Source: Massariosphaeria phaeospora (Eukaryota; Ascomycota; Dothideomycetes; Pleosporales). From it: a stretch of 64,000 nt of DNA. Position numbers and translations under genes: made by a program. Below are positions 20,818-30,206 of this stretch, in pieces; the stretch's first letter is position 1; each line of letters begins with the position of its first letter. The stretch is from the NCBI GenBank assembly GCA_011032825.1, contig JAADJZ010000017.1, forward strand, positions 868,001 to 932,000, read 5' to 3'. Under the pieces are notes generated by a model. It saw nothing but the letters and a program-made list of their open reading frames with translations, did not search any database and was not told the DNA's origin.

Positions 20818-21456
20818 ATGGGATCGGCATCGAAAATAGTTAAACACAACCATATGACCCAGATGATCACAATCGAAGCTTCCGAATCCGAAACCACCAT
20901 TGCGCCTATTTCCAGCAGACGGAAACATCCAGACGTGATCAAGAGCGAGATGGAAGGAAAGGGCCCGAATGGGGATCCGCGACTTACCTTTGTTGGTCTC
21001 AGCATGAAGGAAGCGCGTGGCCTCCTACCCAAAGGCCAAAAGGTCGCCCAAGATAGGAAGAAATGCGACACATGCCTCTTCCGAGGACTTTCCCAGAACT
21101 GCGTGTGGAATGAGGATAAGGGGGTCTGCGAATACTGCTCTCGAGCCTTTGGGCGTCCGTTCTGCTCCTTCACATTCGACATCCCGGCTCACGCTGGGCC
21201 CGAGGTGAGTTCAGCTGGAAACGAATTTCCCGCTCTCCAAGCCAGTGGCGACGACCGCAGCATCTTCCGACGCAAGGCACTTTTGCATCTTCCAGCTGCG
21301 CCTAACCCTGATGTCACGTCTTCAGCTCCTGCCATGTGGGAGGTGGAAACTGGAGATGACGGAAGAGCAAGCCACGATGGCGGAAGAGGACGAGAATGGT
21401 TGGGCGGGGCACTAAGTCAACGGTTTAGGCATCACACAGTATGCTATATACAATAG
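20818..21456 (+). CDS. Six-cysteine, zinc-cluster-like protein
   Basis: An open frame of 212 aa begins 60 bp after the GIY-YIG-like gene. Residues 83-116 contain six cysteines with even spacing, C-x2-C-x8-C-x8-C-x2-C-x8-C, in KKCDTCLFRG...NCVW...CEYCSRAFGRPFCSFTF. This resembles a fungal Zn(II)2Cys6 cluster but with x8 instead of the usual x6 between the second and third Cys. It could bind DNA or act as a protein module. After the cluster the frame becomes composition-poor. A GTGAGT donor follows CSFTFDIPAHAGPE, so the true C-terminus may be spliced differently. A link to the preceding gene, or a fused transcript, is possible. Confidence 0.5.
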   Translation: MGSASKIVKHNHMTQMITIEASESETTIAPISSRRKHPDVIKSEMEGKGPNGDPRLTFVGLSMKEARGLLPKGQKVAQDRKKCDTCLFRGLSQNCVWNEDKGVCEYCSRAFGRPFCSFTFDIPAHAGPEVSSAGNEFPALQASGDDRSIFRRKALLHLPAAPNPDVTSSAPAMWEVETGDDGRASHDGGRGREWLGGALSQRFRHHTVCYIQ

Positions 21457-21459
21457 AAC

Positions 21460-21774
21460 TTTACGAATATCAAAATGAACACTTTACCTACTGCTGAAAT
21501 TTACTATACTGTCAAGAGGATCAATTGAACTGTGTTGCAGTCTCTGATGAATTTTGCAAGAGGGGTGATTCGTACCCACAGTTCGAGGCTGGGCTTTTAG
21601 GAACTACCCCTCATCTCAAACCCCCTCGTACCCACTTAAATACATTACACTATAAACAACGCTTGTTACAGTAACACGGCGCGATCAATCCATCGTTGAC
21701 AGGAGTCAATATTACCGCACTTGCTGGCGAAAGCGGTTGCTGCTCAGCGATCGTGCCAGTTACTTGATCCCGGC
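21460..21774. repeat. Intergenic with copy of degenerate repeat
   Basis: At about 21655-21712 there is a diverged copy (GCGCGATC...CGTTGACAGGAG) of the repeat that recurs three times after the next ORF. Nothing else is recognised. Confidence 0.45.
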
Positions 21775-22128
21775 ATGGCAGACGTCAACCTCGGTCTATG
21801 GATCCACGAGCATCATATTTTCCTGGAGAACTTCACCAAGGACTCCTCTACGCAGCCGTTCGTCTACGAGGACAAGGCCTGGCCCGGTCCAAACGTTGGC
21901 CTCGACGACATTACGGTTTGGATCCTGGCGTCCGGTTCGGACTCTCCGGCTCGGGCGTACGCCGAGGAATGGGACAATGCAATGCTCGCTTATGTGAGGT
22001 CCTGGGAGGACCTTGGAGACGAGAGTTGGACGATGTTTGTCCACGCGTTGAGGCAGTTGCACCCTGCAACGCTGGAGTTAAAGCATGGCATGGCAACACG
22101 ACAATCCTGGCTATCTGGCCTGATATAG
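21775..22128 (+). CDS. Hypothetical ORF, possible gene fragment
   Basis: 117-aa open frame starting MADVNLGLWIHEHHIFLENF with normal-looking amino acid use (aromatic and acidic residues, few low-complexity runs) and ending LSGLI. No domain is recognised and there is no obvious intron. It is flanked on both sides by copies of the same degenerate repeat. It may be the remnant of a longer gene or of a mobile element's cargo. Confidence 0.35.
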   Translation: MADVNLGLWIHEHHIFLENFTKDSSTQPFVYEDKAWPGPNVGLDDITVWILASGSDSPARAYAEEWDNAMLAYVRSWEDLGDESWTMFVHALRQLHPATLELKHGMATRQSWLSGLI

Positions 22129-22256
22129 CGGTAAGAACAGTTTTTGGCGAGTACGATTCGTACTAGAATCTTTGGCTACGGCGGAGACGTGTGTTTACTC
22201 TGGACTTTTTCTTTGAACTACAGGAATGGCTTAGTATTATCAAGCAAACATTTCTA

Positions 22257-22351
22257 GATTTTGGCATTTGCGGTCTGCCTTATCTTGCGACTCTGGGTTT
22301 ATTCTTCTTGGCATTTGCGGTCTGCCTTGCTCTTGCGACTCTCCTATCTGG
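22257..22351 (+). repeat. 47-bp tandem duplication
   Basis: TTGGCATTTGCGGTCTGCCT occurs twice about 47 bp apart (near 22261 and 22308), with similar sequence between and after. It encodes a short hydrophobic frame but no recognisable protein. Confidence 0.6.
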
Positions 22352-22612
22352 AGTTGGATTTATGCTTTCCAATAGCATACATACATATTAGTATGCATAC
22401 ATAGTTCAGACAGACATGGCTGACATCGAGTGTGTATATGACATCTTTTTCGATTTGAAACCTATGCTTGCAATGAATGCGTTCTGAGTTGAGTGTTCGA
22501 CATGTGGACCAATGCAAAGACATGTACAAACTCTCATCCCTATCTCGGCAAACAAGAGCATGAGGATTGCTAACATGCTATCCTCTTCTCCTCTCTCTTA
22601 AGATCCTTAATA

Positions 22613-23123
22613 CTATACCCGCGATTCCAACACTTATATCTAAGAATTCTACACTGCCTCGTAAAACTGTATGTATCTACTAGAAAGCACTATACTAAGA
22701 GCAGCGTTTGTTGTAGTAGAGGGCGCGATTACGGTAACGTTGACAGGAGGGAGCCTATCCTAACGACATACTTTGTATCAATCTGGAACCCTAGACCCGT
22801 ATCCGCAATTCCAGCGCCCATATCGAAGAATCTACACTGCCTCGCAAAACTCTATGTATATGCTAGAAAACAATATACCAAAAGCAGCGCTCGCTACACT
22901 CAAGAACGCGACTACTGCAACGCCAACAGGAGGGAGCCTGTCCCAACGACATGTCTTGTATCGATCCGCAAACCCTGGACCCATATCCGCGATTCCAGAC
23001 ATAGTGCTCCTACTTCCAACACTCTCTTAATACCACCCTATATTACATCACACCCTTCACACCCCCCTCGTCCCAGCAAGACAGCGCAATCACGGCACCA
23101 TTGTCAACAAGAGCGAGAGCCTA
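22613..23123 (+). repeat. Degenerate tandem repeat, about 185-bp period
   Basis: Two well-aligned units (about 22613-22788 and 22789-22974) and a shorter third (to about 23123) share CGCGATTCCA..., CTACACTGCCTCG-AAAACT and ACAGGAGGGAGCCT blocks. Divergence between copies is substantial and much of it is transition changes. A fourth copy lies upstream at about 21655. Confidence 0.65.
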
Positions 23124-23212
23124 CCTACCACGAAGACCGTTGCACATTCAGCAAAATACGTCATCATCACAATCACTCAGTCAGTCAGCACTTCACACTT
23201 TCATCAATCATA

Positions 23213-23213
<1 letters not shown>

Positions 23214-23243
<30 letters not shown>
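23214..23243 (+). repeat. (AC)n microsatellite
   Basis: Uninterrupted AC dinucleotide run of about 28-30 bp. Confidence 0.95.
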
Positions 23244-23246
<3 letters not shown>

Positions 23247-24479
23247 CCTGAGGACCGACTTTTCCGCATTGAACAGCTACCTACAACCAGCGGCTTCTAT
23301 GGGAAGAGAATAGATGAGCCCACCAACCAACCAGTCCCAAAGGACCAGCCAGCCCAGTTCAGTTCAGCCCGCGCTTGATGCCCGCCCTTAATGCCCGACC
23401 CCCCGCCATCGTCGACAATCAAAAGAGGCGCGCCTCGTAGCTCAGCTCAGCCCCACATCCGCCCGCCATACCGCCCGTAAGCAGCCGCCCAACCAAGTCC
23501 TCAAAAAGTTTCTTTTTCTCATATTCTTTCTTCTGCAGAGCCCACTAGTATTTTCCGTGCGTGGTCTCCTTCCACTGGACATCATGTCCGCTCCAATCAC
23601 CCCGTCCAACACATTCGTTCCCTGGCGATAGCTTTTCTTGGATGGCGGCGAAAGTGCCTGGCTGCAGATGCCGTGGCGGGAAGAACAACGTGAACGGGGT
23701 GAAAGTCGGAATCCAGACTGATCCGGTCCTTGTGTCTACAGCAGTAGAGCAAGGCGATCAACAGTAACAGTGAGCCGTGTAGTAGCGCCCGAGGGGTGCG
23801 GCATCCGGGATGGGGGAGAGGAGCCGCGAGAAAAGTCAGTGCAGATGCTGGTACGCTTTGCAGAATACCGATAGAAACACCCAATACAAATGCTGGCAGA
23901 CTTTGCAGAACACCAGCAAGTGCATGATGGAAGACGTAAGGGAGATGGCCGATGTGACCAGTCGCAAAGAAGTTGGGTAAATAGTTCAGACCGCATAGAC
24001 CAGGTGGCGATAACCTGGCGCGGTACTCGAAGACGTGTCGTGAGAATGGCGAATCCTCTACCGTGGAAGATCGACTTTTAGCAATTACTCCGCCGGTGCC
24101 AATGCTAGACTGGGAGACAGAGGAAGTGACGGAGAACTGGAAAGAGAGCCGCCTGTAGAGAAAGAAAAACCGGATAAAGAGAGCTGCGCAAACCGAGATC
24201 AACGACCATGGTATATAGTACATATCGGGCGGTCCGAAATCAAGACTCCGGATGCGCCGATGGTTCGTCATGCCCGAGGAAAGGAAATAGGTATCCCGTA
24301 ACGAGCCGTCGACAAACCGCTGACGTAATCATAACAAAGAAACAACTCCAGAAAATATGTGCAGTTGCGAACAACGCCAAATGCAACCACGTGGCTCCTG
24401 GGCATAGAGAAATCGTGACTAAATATTGAGAGAATGTCGACGAAACCTGCTCAGACAGACGCTCGAATCAACCTGCTGG
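23244..24479. other. Intergenic, 3' of DHH1
   Basis: About 1.2 kb. Contains a TTCAG pentamer patch at about 23354-23368. A 224-residue open frame on the minus strand is present but not convincing as a gene (see rejected items). Part of the stretch is probably the 3' UTR of DHH1. Confidence 0.4.
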
Positions 24480-26141
24480 CTAAGCGGGGCCAGAGGCCTG
24501 CGGTCGGGCATTGCGGGGAGGGTTGTGTCCGTTCTGGCGGTTCTGCTGATTCTGAGGCGGTCCGCGACGCTGGCCTTGGTAGCCGCCACCGCCTCGCTGG
24601 TTGCGGTTGTAGTTCTGGCGGTTCTGATTCTGATTTTGGCGCGCACCGTCCTGATCTTGCGACGGGCCTGGGTTGTGCTCCAGGCTGGAGATGGGCCGGG
24701 GAATCGTATCAGGGGACTCATACACGTACAGGCCCTTCTCGATAATCTGAGGAATGGGCTGGATCTCGGTACCCAACTCCTGCTCAATGCGATAGAGATT
24801 GAAGCGATCATCCCAATTGATGAGGTTGATGGCCAAACCCAAGTGGCCGAAGCGACCAGAACGGCCAATACGATGAAGATAGGTCTCAGCATTCTTGGGA
24901 AAGTCGAAGTTGATGACAACGTTGACGGCCTGAATATCAATACCACGCGTAAGCAGATCTGAACACACAAGATTTCGGCAGACGCCATTCCGGAAATCGT
25001 GGAAAACGCGGTTACGGGCATGCTGGAGCATGCGCGCGTGAGAGTAGAAGCAGCTGTAGCCAAGTTCAGTAATCTTCTTGGCAAGAAGCTCGACACGGTT
25101 CGTAGAGTTGCAGAAGATGATGGACTGGTTGATCTGCAGCTTGTTGAAGAGAGTGTTTAGGCAATGCACCTTCTGCTTCTCTTCGACAAAAGCATAGTAC
25201 TGCGTGATACCACGGAGGGTTAGTTCGTCCATCAGATTGATTTCGTAAGGAGAGTTCATGTGCTTGTCCTGAGCATGGTCAGCGAAGTCGCCGTCTACTC
25301 AATAAGATGCATACCTTGAAGCTCTTGACAACGATAGGAAACGTAGCGCTGAAGAGCATGACCTGCCTGTCCTTCGGGTGGAAGGCTAGCAACTGTTCTA
25401 CAACCGGGGTAAACTCCGGCGATAGCAGCTTATCCGCCTCATCCATGACAAACGTCTGGCAGGTGGAGAGGTCTGCAACACCCTTTCCTGCTAGATCCAG
25501 GATTCTGCCGGGGGTACCAACAATAATATGGACAGGCTCGGATAATCGTATAATGTCGTCCTTCAAGCCCGTGCCACCGGTCGAGACCATAACGTTGATA
25601 CCCAGGTGTTTGCCCAGCGTCTTGCACACCTGTGACGTCTGCAGGGCCAGCTCTCTAGTAGGGACGAGGATCAGGGCTTGTGTCGCCGAGTTTTTGGGGT
25701 TTATGCGTTCAAGCGTGGGTATGACGAACGCAGCGGTTTTTCCAGTGCCGTTCTTCGCGCGGGCTAGGATGTCGCGGCCGGTGAGGGCAACGGGTATCGT
25801 CTCTTCTTGGATGGGGGAGGGTTTCTCGAATCCGGCCTCGAAAATGCCCATCATCAGCTCGCGCTTGATGTAGAACTCCTCGAACTCGAGCCCTTTGGTC
25901 GCTGTGACATCCTACAACGGGCGTGTTAGTAACTGCACAAACTGGACGGGCAAGTTGCGTCGCGTACCTCGGTTTGGACCCGGACGTCTTTTGAAGGAGC
26001 TTTCAATCCGTCTTTCCAATTGGGCGCTGCCGAGGGCGGTGTGTCACTGTTGGGATGCTGTTAGCAGAAAACCAAGATAGCGGAGGGGCCGACTCACTTC
26101 AGCTGCGTCGCCGCTAGTTGATTGGTTATTTCTGCAGTCAT
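24480..26141 (-). CDS. DHH1: DEAD-box RNA helicase Dhh1 (DDX6 family)
   Basis: Cytoplasmic ATP-dependent RNA helicase that promotes mRNA decapping and translational repression in P-bodies. Four exons (26141-26098, 26046-25968, 25911-25315, 25268-24480) give 502 aa. Motifs in order: [20 protein letters not shown] (Q-motif region), AKNGTGKT (motif I), PTRELALQ (Ia), [16 protein letters not shown] (DEAD), FSAT (III), [16 protein letters not shown] helicase C region ([13 protein letters not shown]), RGIDIQAVN and [13 protein letters not shown] (VI). The DDX6-type insert [15 protein letters not shown] and [18 protein letters not shown] are diagnostic. The C-terminal tail is rich in Gln, Asn, Gly, Arg and Pro, as in other fungal Dhh1 proteins. 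Confidence 0.97.
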
Positions 26142-27146
26142 TGTAGATGTGGCCACCACGGTGGGAAGTGCAAATAAAGGGTGTAGACACAATGTCTAGC
26201 TTGTGCAGAGGCGGGGCTGACGTTTGCGACAGCAGTTTGACAGGCAGGAGTGCGACGGACAGCAAAAGGTGAGTGAGAGCGGGTCCGGTCGAAGCAAAAT
26301 TGGGATTGTGCCTCGGAGCGCAAAGCTGGAGGAGAGAGAGTCTAGTAGGGGCTCTGCGGGAGGGTGGAGAGGCGGTTGAGGCACGCTGTGGGGTGATTGC
26401 GTCGGAATAGGCGGACGTCGCACAGTGTCTGAGAAAGAGCTGGGCAGGGCCGTGGTGGTGTGGCTCCGGCAACTTTGCAGCGGCGGATCGAGAGTTGAGC
26501 GTGTGGTCTGCGCGCGGGGATAGAGAGTCAGTAAGAGAGTCCTGCGCGCGTACGGAAAGGTGCTGGTGGAGGCGGATTTTGCGCGAGTGTGTGTGGTGTT
26601 GTGGATAGCGGGCCAGGCTCTTTATGAGGCCGGAGGCTCAAACGGCAAGTTCCGTGCGCGCCCGCCGCTGATTGGCTGCCGCAACGTCGGCTTTAGTTCA
26701 CAGCAAACTGACGCCTCGATAGCACGCTACTCGACCCTCCTGGCTGGCATCCGGCAACTCCGCGACCCATCGTTTCTTCTATCTGCCGTGCATCTCCCAC
26801 AGTCTGGAGCCTCACCTGTCGTCAGCCTCGCGCCGTGCTCAGGGCAACTGAGGTCAAAGCCCTTGCATGCTGTAGGTAACAAACTGTTCTATATCTATCA
26901 ACCCACGCGCCTAACCATCAGATAGGACATTCAAGTATCTGTCGTTTGAGTCTTCTTTGTAACAAGATCGGGGCCCCTCCTTCAAGCGCTTCCCAGAATT
27001 GTTTACGCTTCCTCACGTGGCACGGACCCGCATGAGCAACCTTACACTAAGGAGATCCCAAAAAAAAAATATCCGTTGCCGTCCAGCATCGAGACTGCGA
27101 GACAGGTTCGATATCCTACCACAGGCTCCGTCTCTAACCCATTCTC
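26142..27146. promoter_or_regulatory. Divergent intergenic region, DHH1 / rhomboid
   Basis: About 1 kb between two divergently transcribed genes, presumably carrying both promoters and 5' leaders. Open frames here lack protein character. Confidence 0.5.
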
Positions 27147-27989
27147 ATGTCCACCGTCTTCCGCCTCACCAGGACGCTCCGTCCCGCCAGCTCCTTCCAC
27201 CGTCTCGCAACCCGCCCAACCATGTCCGGCAACCTCACTTCCCGCGATCTGGACACTTTAGAGGAAGCCCTCAGGATCCTGCGCCAGGGAGCGAGCTCCA
27301 ATGGCGGCCAATTCCCGCGCTTCTACCGCACCTCCGGCCACATGGCAAGCGCCAACATGAACATGAAGCTCCTGTGGGGTGTCATCGGCCTCAACTGCGG
27401 CATCTGGGGCTACGCCTTCTACGTCAAGCAGCAAGCCGCGCAAGGCTACCAGAAACCCGCCGTCCAGTTCTGGCAAAACATGACGCTGAACCTGAACGAC
27501 GCGCTGAACGGCCGCCCGTGGCAGGCCATCACGAGCGTTTTCACGCACCAGGACCCCTGGCATCTGATATGCAACATGCTCTCGACCTACTACTTTGGCC
27601 GCATGCTCGCCATGACACCCGGCATCGGCCCGGGCCACCTGCTCACGTTGATCATCGGCTCCGGCCTCTCGGGCTCCGCCGGCTATCTGTACTTCCGCTC
27701 GCAGAAGGCCAAAAAGGCCATCGGCGGCCGCGACTGGAACCGCAGCCTGGGCTTTTCCGGCGCCGTCATGGGCATTGGCGCCGTGGCGGCGTGCATGTAT
27801 CCCACGAGACAAATGATGATCTACGGCATCCTCCCCGTGCCCATGTGGGCGCTAATCAGCGGGTATTTCGTCTACGACGGCATCTACCTCAATAGTGCCG
27901 AAACCCGGGTTGCGCATTCGGGGCATATGGGCGGCTTGGCGTTTGGCCTCGTCTACTATTTTGCGAGGTTGCGGGGCGTGCGGTTGTGA
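27147..27989 (+). CDS. Rhomboid-family intramembrane serine protease
   Basis: Single-exon, 280 aa. The Arg/Ser-rich N-terminus (FRLTRTLRPASSFHRLATRP) looks like a mitochondrial presequence, suggesting an inner-membrane Pcp1/PARL-type enzyme. Rhomboid features: the H-x3-WHL-x2-NM motif in THQDPWHLICNM (about 133-144), the catalytic serine in LGFSGAVMG (Ser 204) and the catalytic histidine in AHSGHMGGLAFG (His 260). Six or seven hydrophobic helices are visible. Pcp1-type enzymes process Mgm1/OPA1 and other inner-membrane proteins; that role is inferred. Confidence 0.9.
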   Translation: MSTVFRLTRTLRPASSFHRLATRPTMSGNLTSRDLDTLEEALRILRQGASSNGGQFPRFYRTSGHMASANMNMKLLWGVIGLNCGIWGYAFYVKQQAAQGYQKPAVQFWQNMTLNLNDALNGRPWQAITSVFTHQDPWHLICNMLSTYYFGRMLAMTPGIGPGHLLTLIIGSGLSGSAGYLYFRSQKAKKAIGGRDWNRSLGFSGAVMGIGAVAACMYPTRQMMIYGILPVPMWALISGYFVYDGIYLNSAETRVAHSGHMGGLAFGLVYYFARLRGVRL

Positions 27990-28385
27990 AGGCCACGTAG
28001 CGTCATGTCGGTGGAGAAGATGTTTCGCGAGCCCATAGACGAGCTTCATTTGATTTCAGCGGAAGCTGAATGGGTGGCTGTTTTGTGATCATGTTAGTAG
28101 GAGAAGATAGAGCGTCTTTACCTCGCAGGGCTGTAGGAACGCGTAGGGAAAATATTCTACGATATTTCAGTGCTAAATAGCTCTAACCCAATTCTCTCTA
28201 ATTCGAAGTAGTAGGTAGTATATTTAGTTTAACTTCCTTGTTAATCTAATTAATTGCTAAATTTAAGAAATCTAGATCCTTTGTCGCCAAATTCAAGCGC
28301 TTGCTTGATAAGAAGAATCTTATAGATATGTTTGGCTTATGCTTGTACCTAGGAGATCGACTTTGAGGGCACATGTGAAATTACC
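27990..28385. other. AT-rich intergenic stretch
   Basis: About 28140-28330 is markedly more AT-rich than the surroundings, with TTAATTAATTG-like sequence. No gene recognised. Confidence 0.5.
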
Positions 28386-28685
28386 ATGGGGGAAGCCAAC
28401 ATCAACCTCAAGCCGAAAGATGTACGTTAACTTTCTACTAAAGTAGCGTCGCTAACTAACTTGTCTCCGACACAGTATCCAGAAGGTTTGAACGGGACTG
28501 ACACTGCTTGGTTCTTCTCCCCGCCACTCAGGAAGCGAGGATTTATTTATTTGATCAGTTTGAGTCGTTCAGTCATTGCTGACTATGTTGACTACCCATT
28601 AATTACAAACGCATGCAGATACACCTGCGATAACCGCGCCGACCCCCATGGCCATGGCGCACATGTTATCACGCAGTCTGGTTAG
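28386..28685 (+). CDS. Possible small two-exon gene fragment
   Basis: ATG at 28386 in ACCATGGGG context opens MGEANINLKPKD. A clean intron (GTACGT...CTAACTAAC...CACAG, 28422-28475) joins it in frame to YPEGLNGTDTAWFF and on to a stop at 28685. The predicted product is 81 aa. Intron signals are good, but the product is short and unrecognised, and its second half looks less protein-like. It may be the 5' remnant of a longer lost gene in a decayed block. Confidence 0.35.
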
Positions 28686-29125
28686 GCTCTTGATTGGTAA
28701 CAGCTGTGCATCTCTGCTATAAGGATGGAATGGCTAGGATAGCTTCTTAGCAATGTTTGTCACCTCTTTCAATCACGACAGTTTATCCGTGTGAACAAGA
28801 ATAGCCATCGTGTTGGTATATGTAGTTATAATCCAACTTTAGGCATTCATTTTGGTTCAGAAGGGAAACAAATCTTGCAGGAACATGATTGGTCATTGCG
28901 GTGATCTAGTAACATCTTGCTCGTAATTTTGGGACCTTGACTAGAGTTACCCCGTGGCATGGAATGAGCCAATTGCTAATCAGTTGTGTCTCCTTCCCAG
29001 TGCTTGTGGGGGGCGTTGCACTAAGCCTATTCTGTGTTAGGTTCGTGTTATGCTTACCCGGCCGGCAGAGGCTTGCCCACCCTCCACTTGCATCCCTCCT
29101 TCTCCCTTGCGATTCACGCTATTCC

Positions 29126-30206
29126 ATGCCACCGATCCTGATGCAGACGCTTCACCCAGAAAATATACCTGCCGCCGTTTCTGCGTTCCGGCCTGCCGGC
29201 GAAGTCCCTGTGCTAAATCCACGGTATCTAGATGGCGGTCAATGTCGCATCTTCAGGGTAGACTTTCGGACGGAGGAAGCTGGTCTGTACGCATTCCAAT
29301 CCACGTACAGAACAATTCCCAGGACGCCATTATTAGCATTCTCCAAGGCGAATACGATGTGCTTCAAGAGATCGGTAGAACAAACTTTCCGTGGGCTCCA
29401 AAATGCCATGGAGCCAGCCTTACATTCAAAAACTTGGTTGGATTCCCGTTTATAGTTCTGTCATGGATTGAAGGCTTGCTCCTTTTCTGGACTACCACCT
29501 ACCCATCAAAGCCTGTTCGGGATAAGGTACTTTGTCAAATCGCTAAGATACACATGACTCTCATTGAGTGCACTACGGAAAACAGTATGTTTGGGTACCG
29601 TCGTCTGAGTGAAGATCCTTACTAATGACTAATGATCGATCATAGGAGGCATCGCCACCCAGTACTTCTCAAGGTTAACAGACAACAAATTACGTCGAGT
29701 TCGCAATGGCCAAATTCCCGGTATATCCGAACTGGACTGTTTCGACCAAAAAACTATCTCTCTCAGGTGCTCAACCCTGAGCTAGAGGACCTGCCATTCG
29801 CTATAGATCATGGGGATCTAGCACCACAAACATAATAGTTGACTCGGAATACAACGTCACCGGGTAAGCAGGCATCAAGGCTAGACACACTGGCATTGCT
29901 AATCATGGAAGTATTATTGATTGGGGATTTGCTTCCAAGGTTCCCATCCAGCTAGCTGGTCGCTTGCCTCGCTTCCTTCAGTTATCAGAGCTTGTCCTGC
30001 CCCCGAGTCTAACTCTCCAAGAAGATCGAAAGGCTTATATTGCTTCGCTCACGTCTTACCCATCTCAAGCAGCATCGTGGATGTTACTTATCCAATTATC
30101 TGAAGATGTTGATTTTCGCCATTGCGTTCTAGAGTCGATGATTAGCAAGGGTATGCACCTTTCGCTAGCACGTCTGAGATGGAATCTTCCCTATCGTCAG
30201 CCGTAG
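29126..30206 (+). pseudogene. Aminoglycoside phosphotransferase (APH)-like kinase gene, interrupted
   Basis: Segments in three frames together read as a fungal APH/choline-kinase-fold protein: LNPRYLDGGQCRIFRVDF, then WSVRIPIHVQNN, EYDVLQEIG and FPFIVLSWIEG; then the catalytic loop AIDHGDLAPQ; then IIVDSEYNVTG and IIDWGFASKVPIQLAGRLPR. Two proper introns fit (29585-29645, GTATGT...TAG; 29864-29911, GTAAGC...AAG). Beyond these, three single-base deficits break the frame near 29277, in an A-run near 29740, and near 29829 just after the catalytic loop. The last puts stops directly after HGDLAPQ. Either the gene is decaying or the assembly has lost bases, two of them at A-runs. No neighbour suggests a role. 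Confidence 0.8.

Noticed and set aside
23597..24271. 224-residue open frame on the minus strand downstream of DHH1
   Set aside because: Hydrophobic patches exist, but there is no family resemblance, and composition fits 3' UTR with a small internal duplication (LQS-type repeat near 23850-23930).
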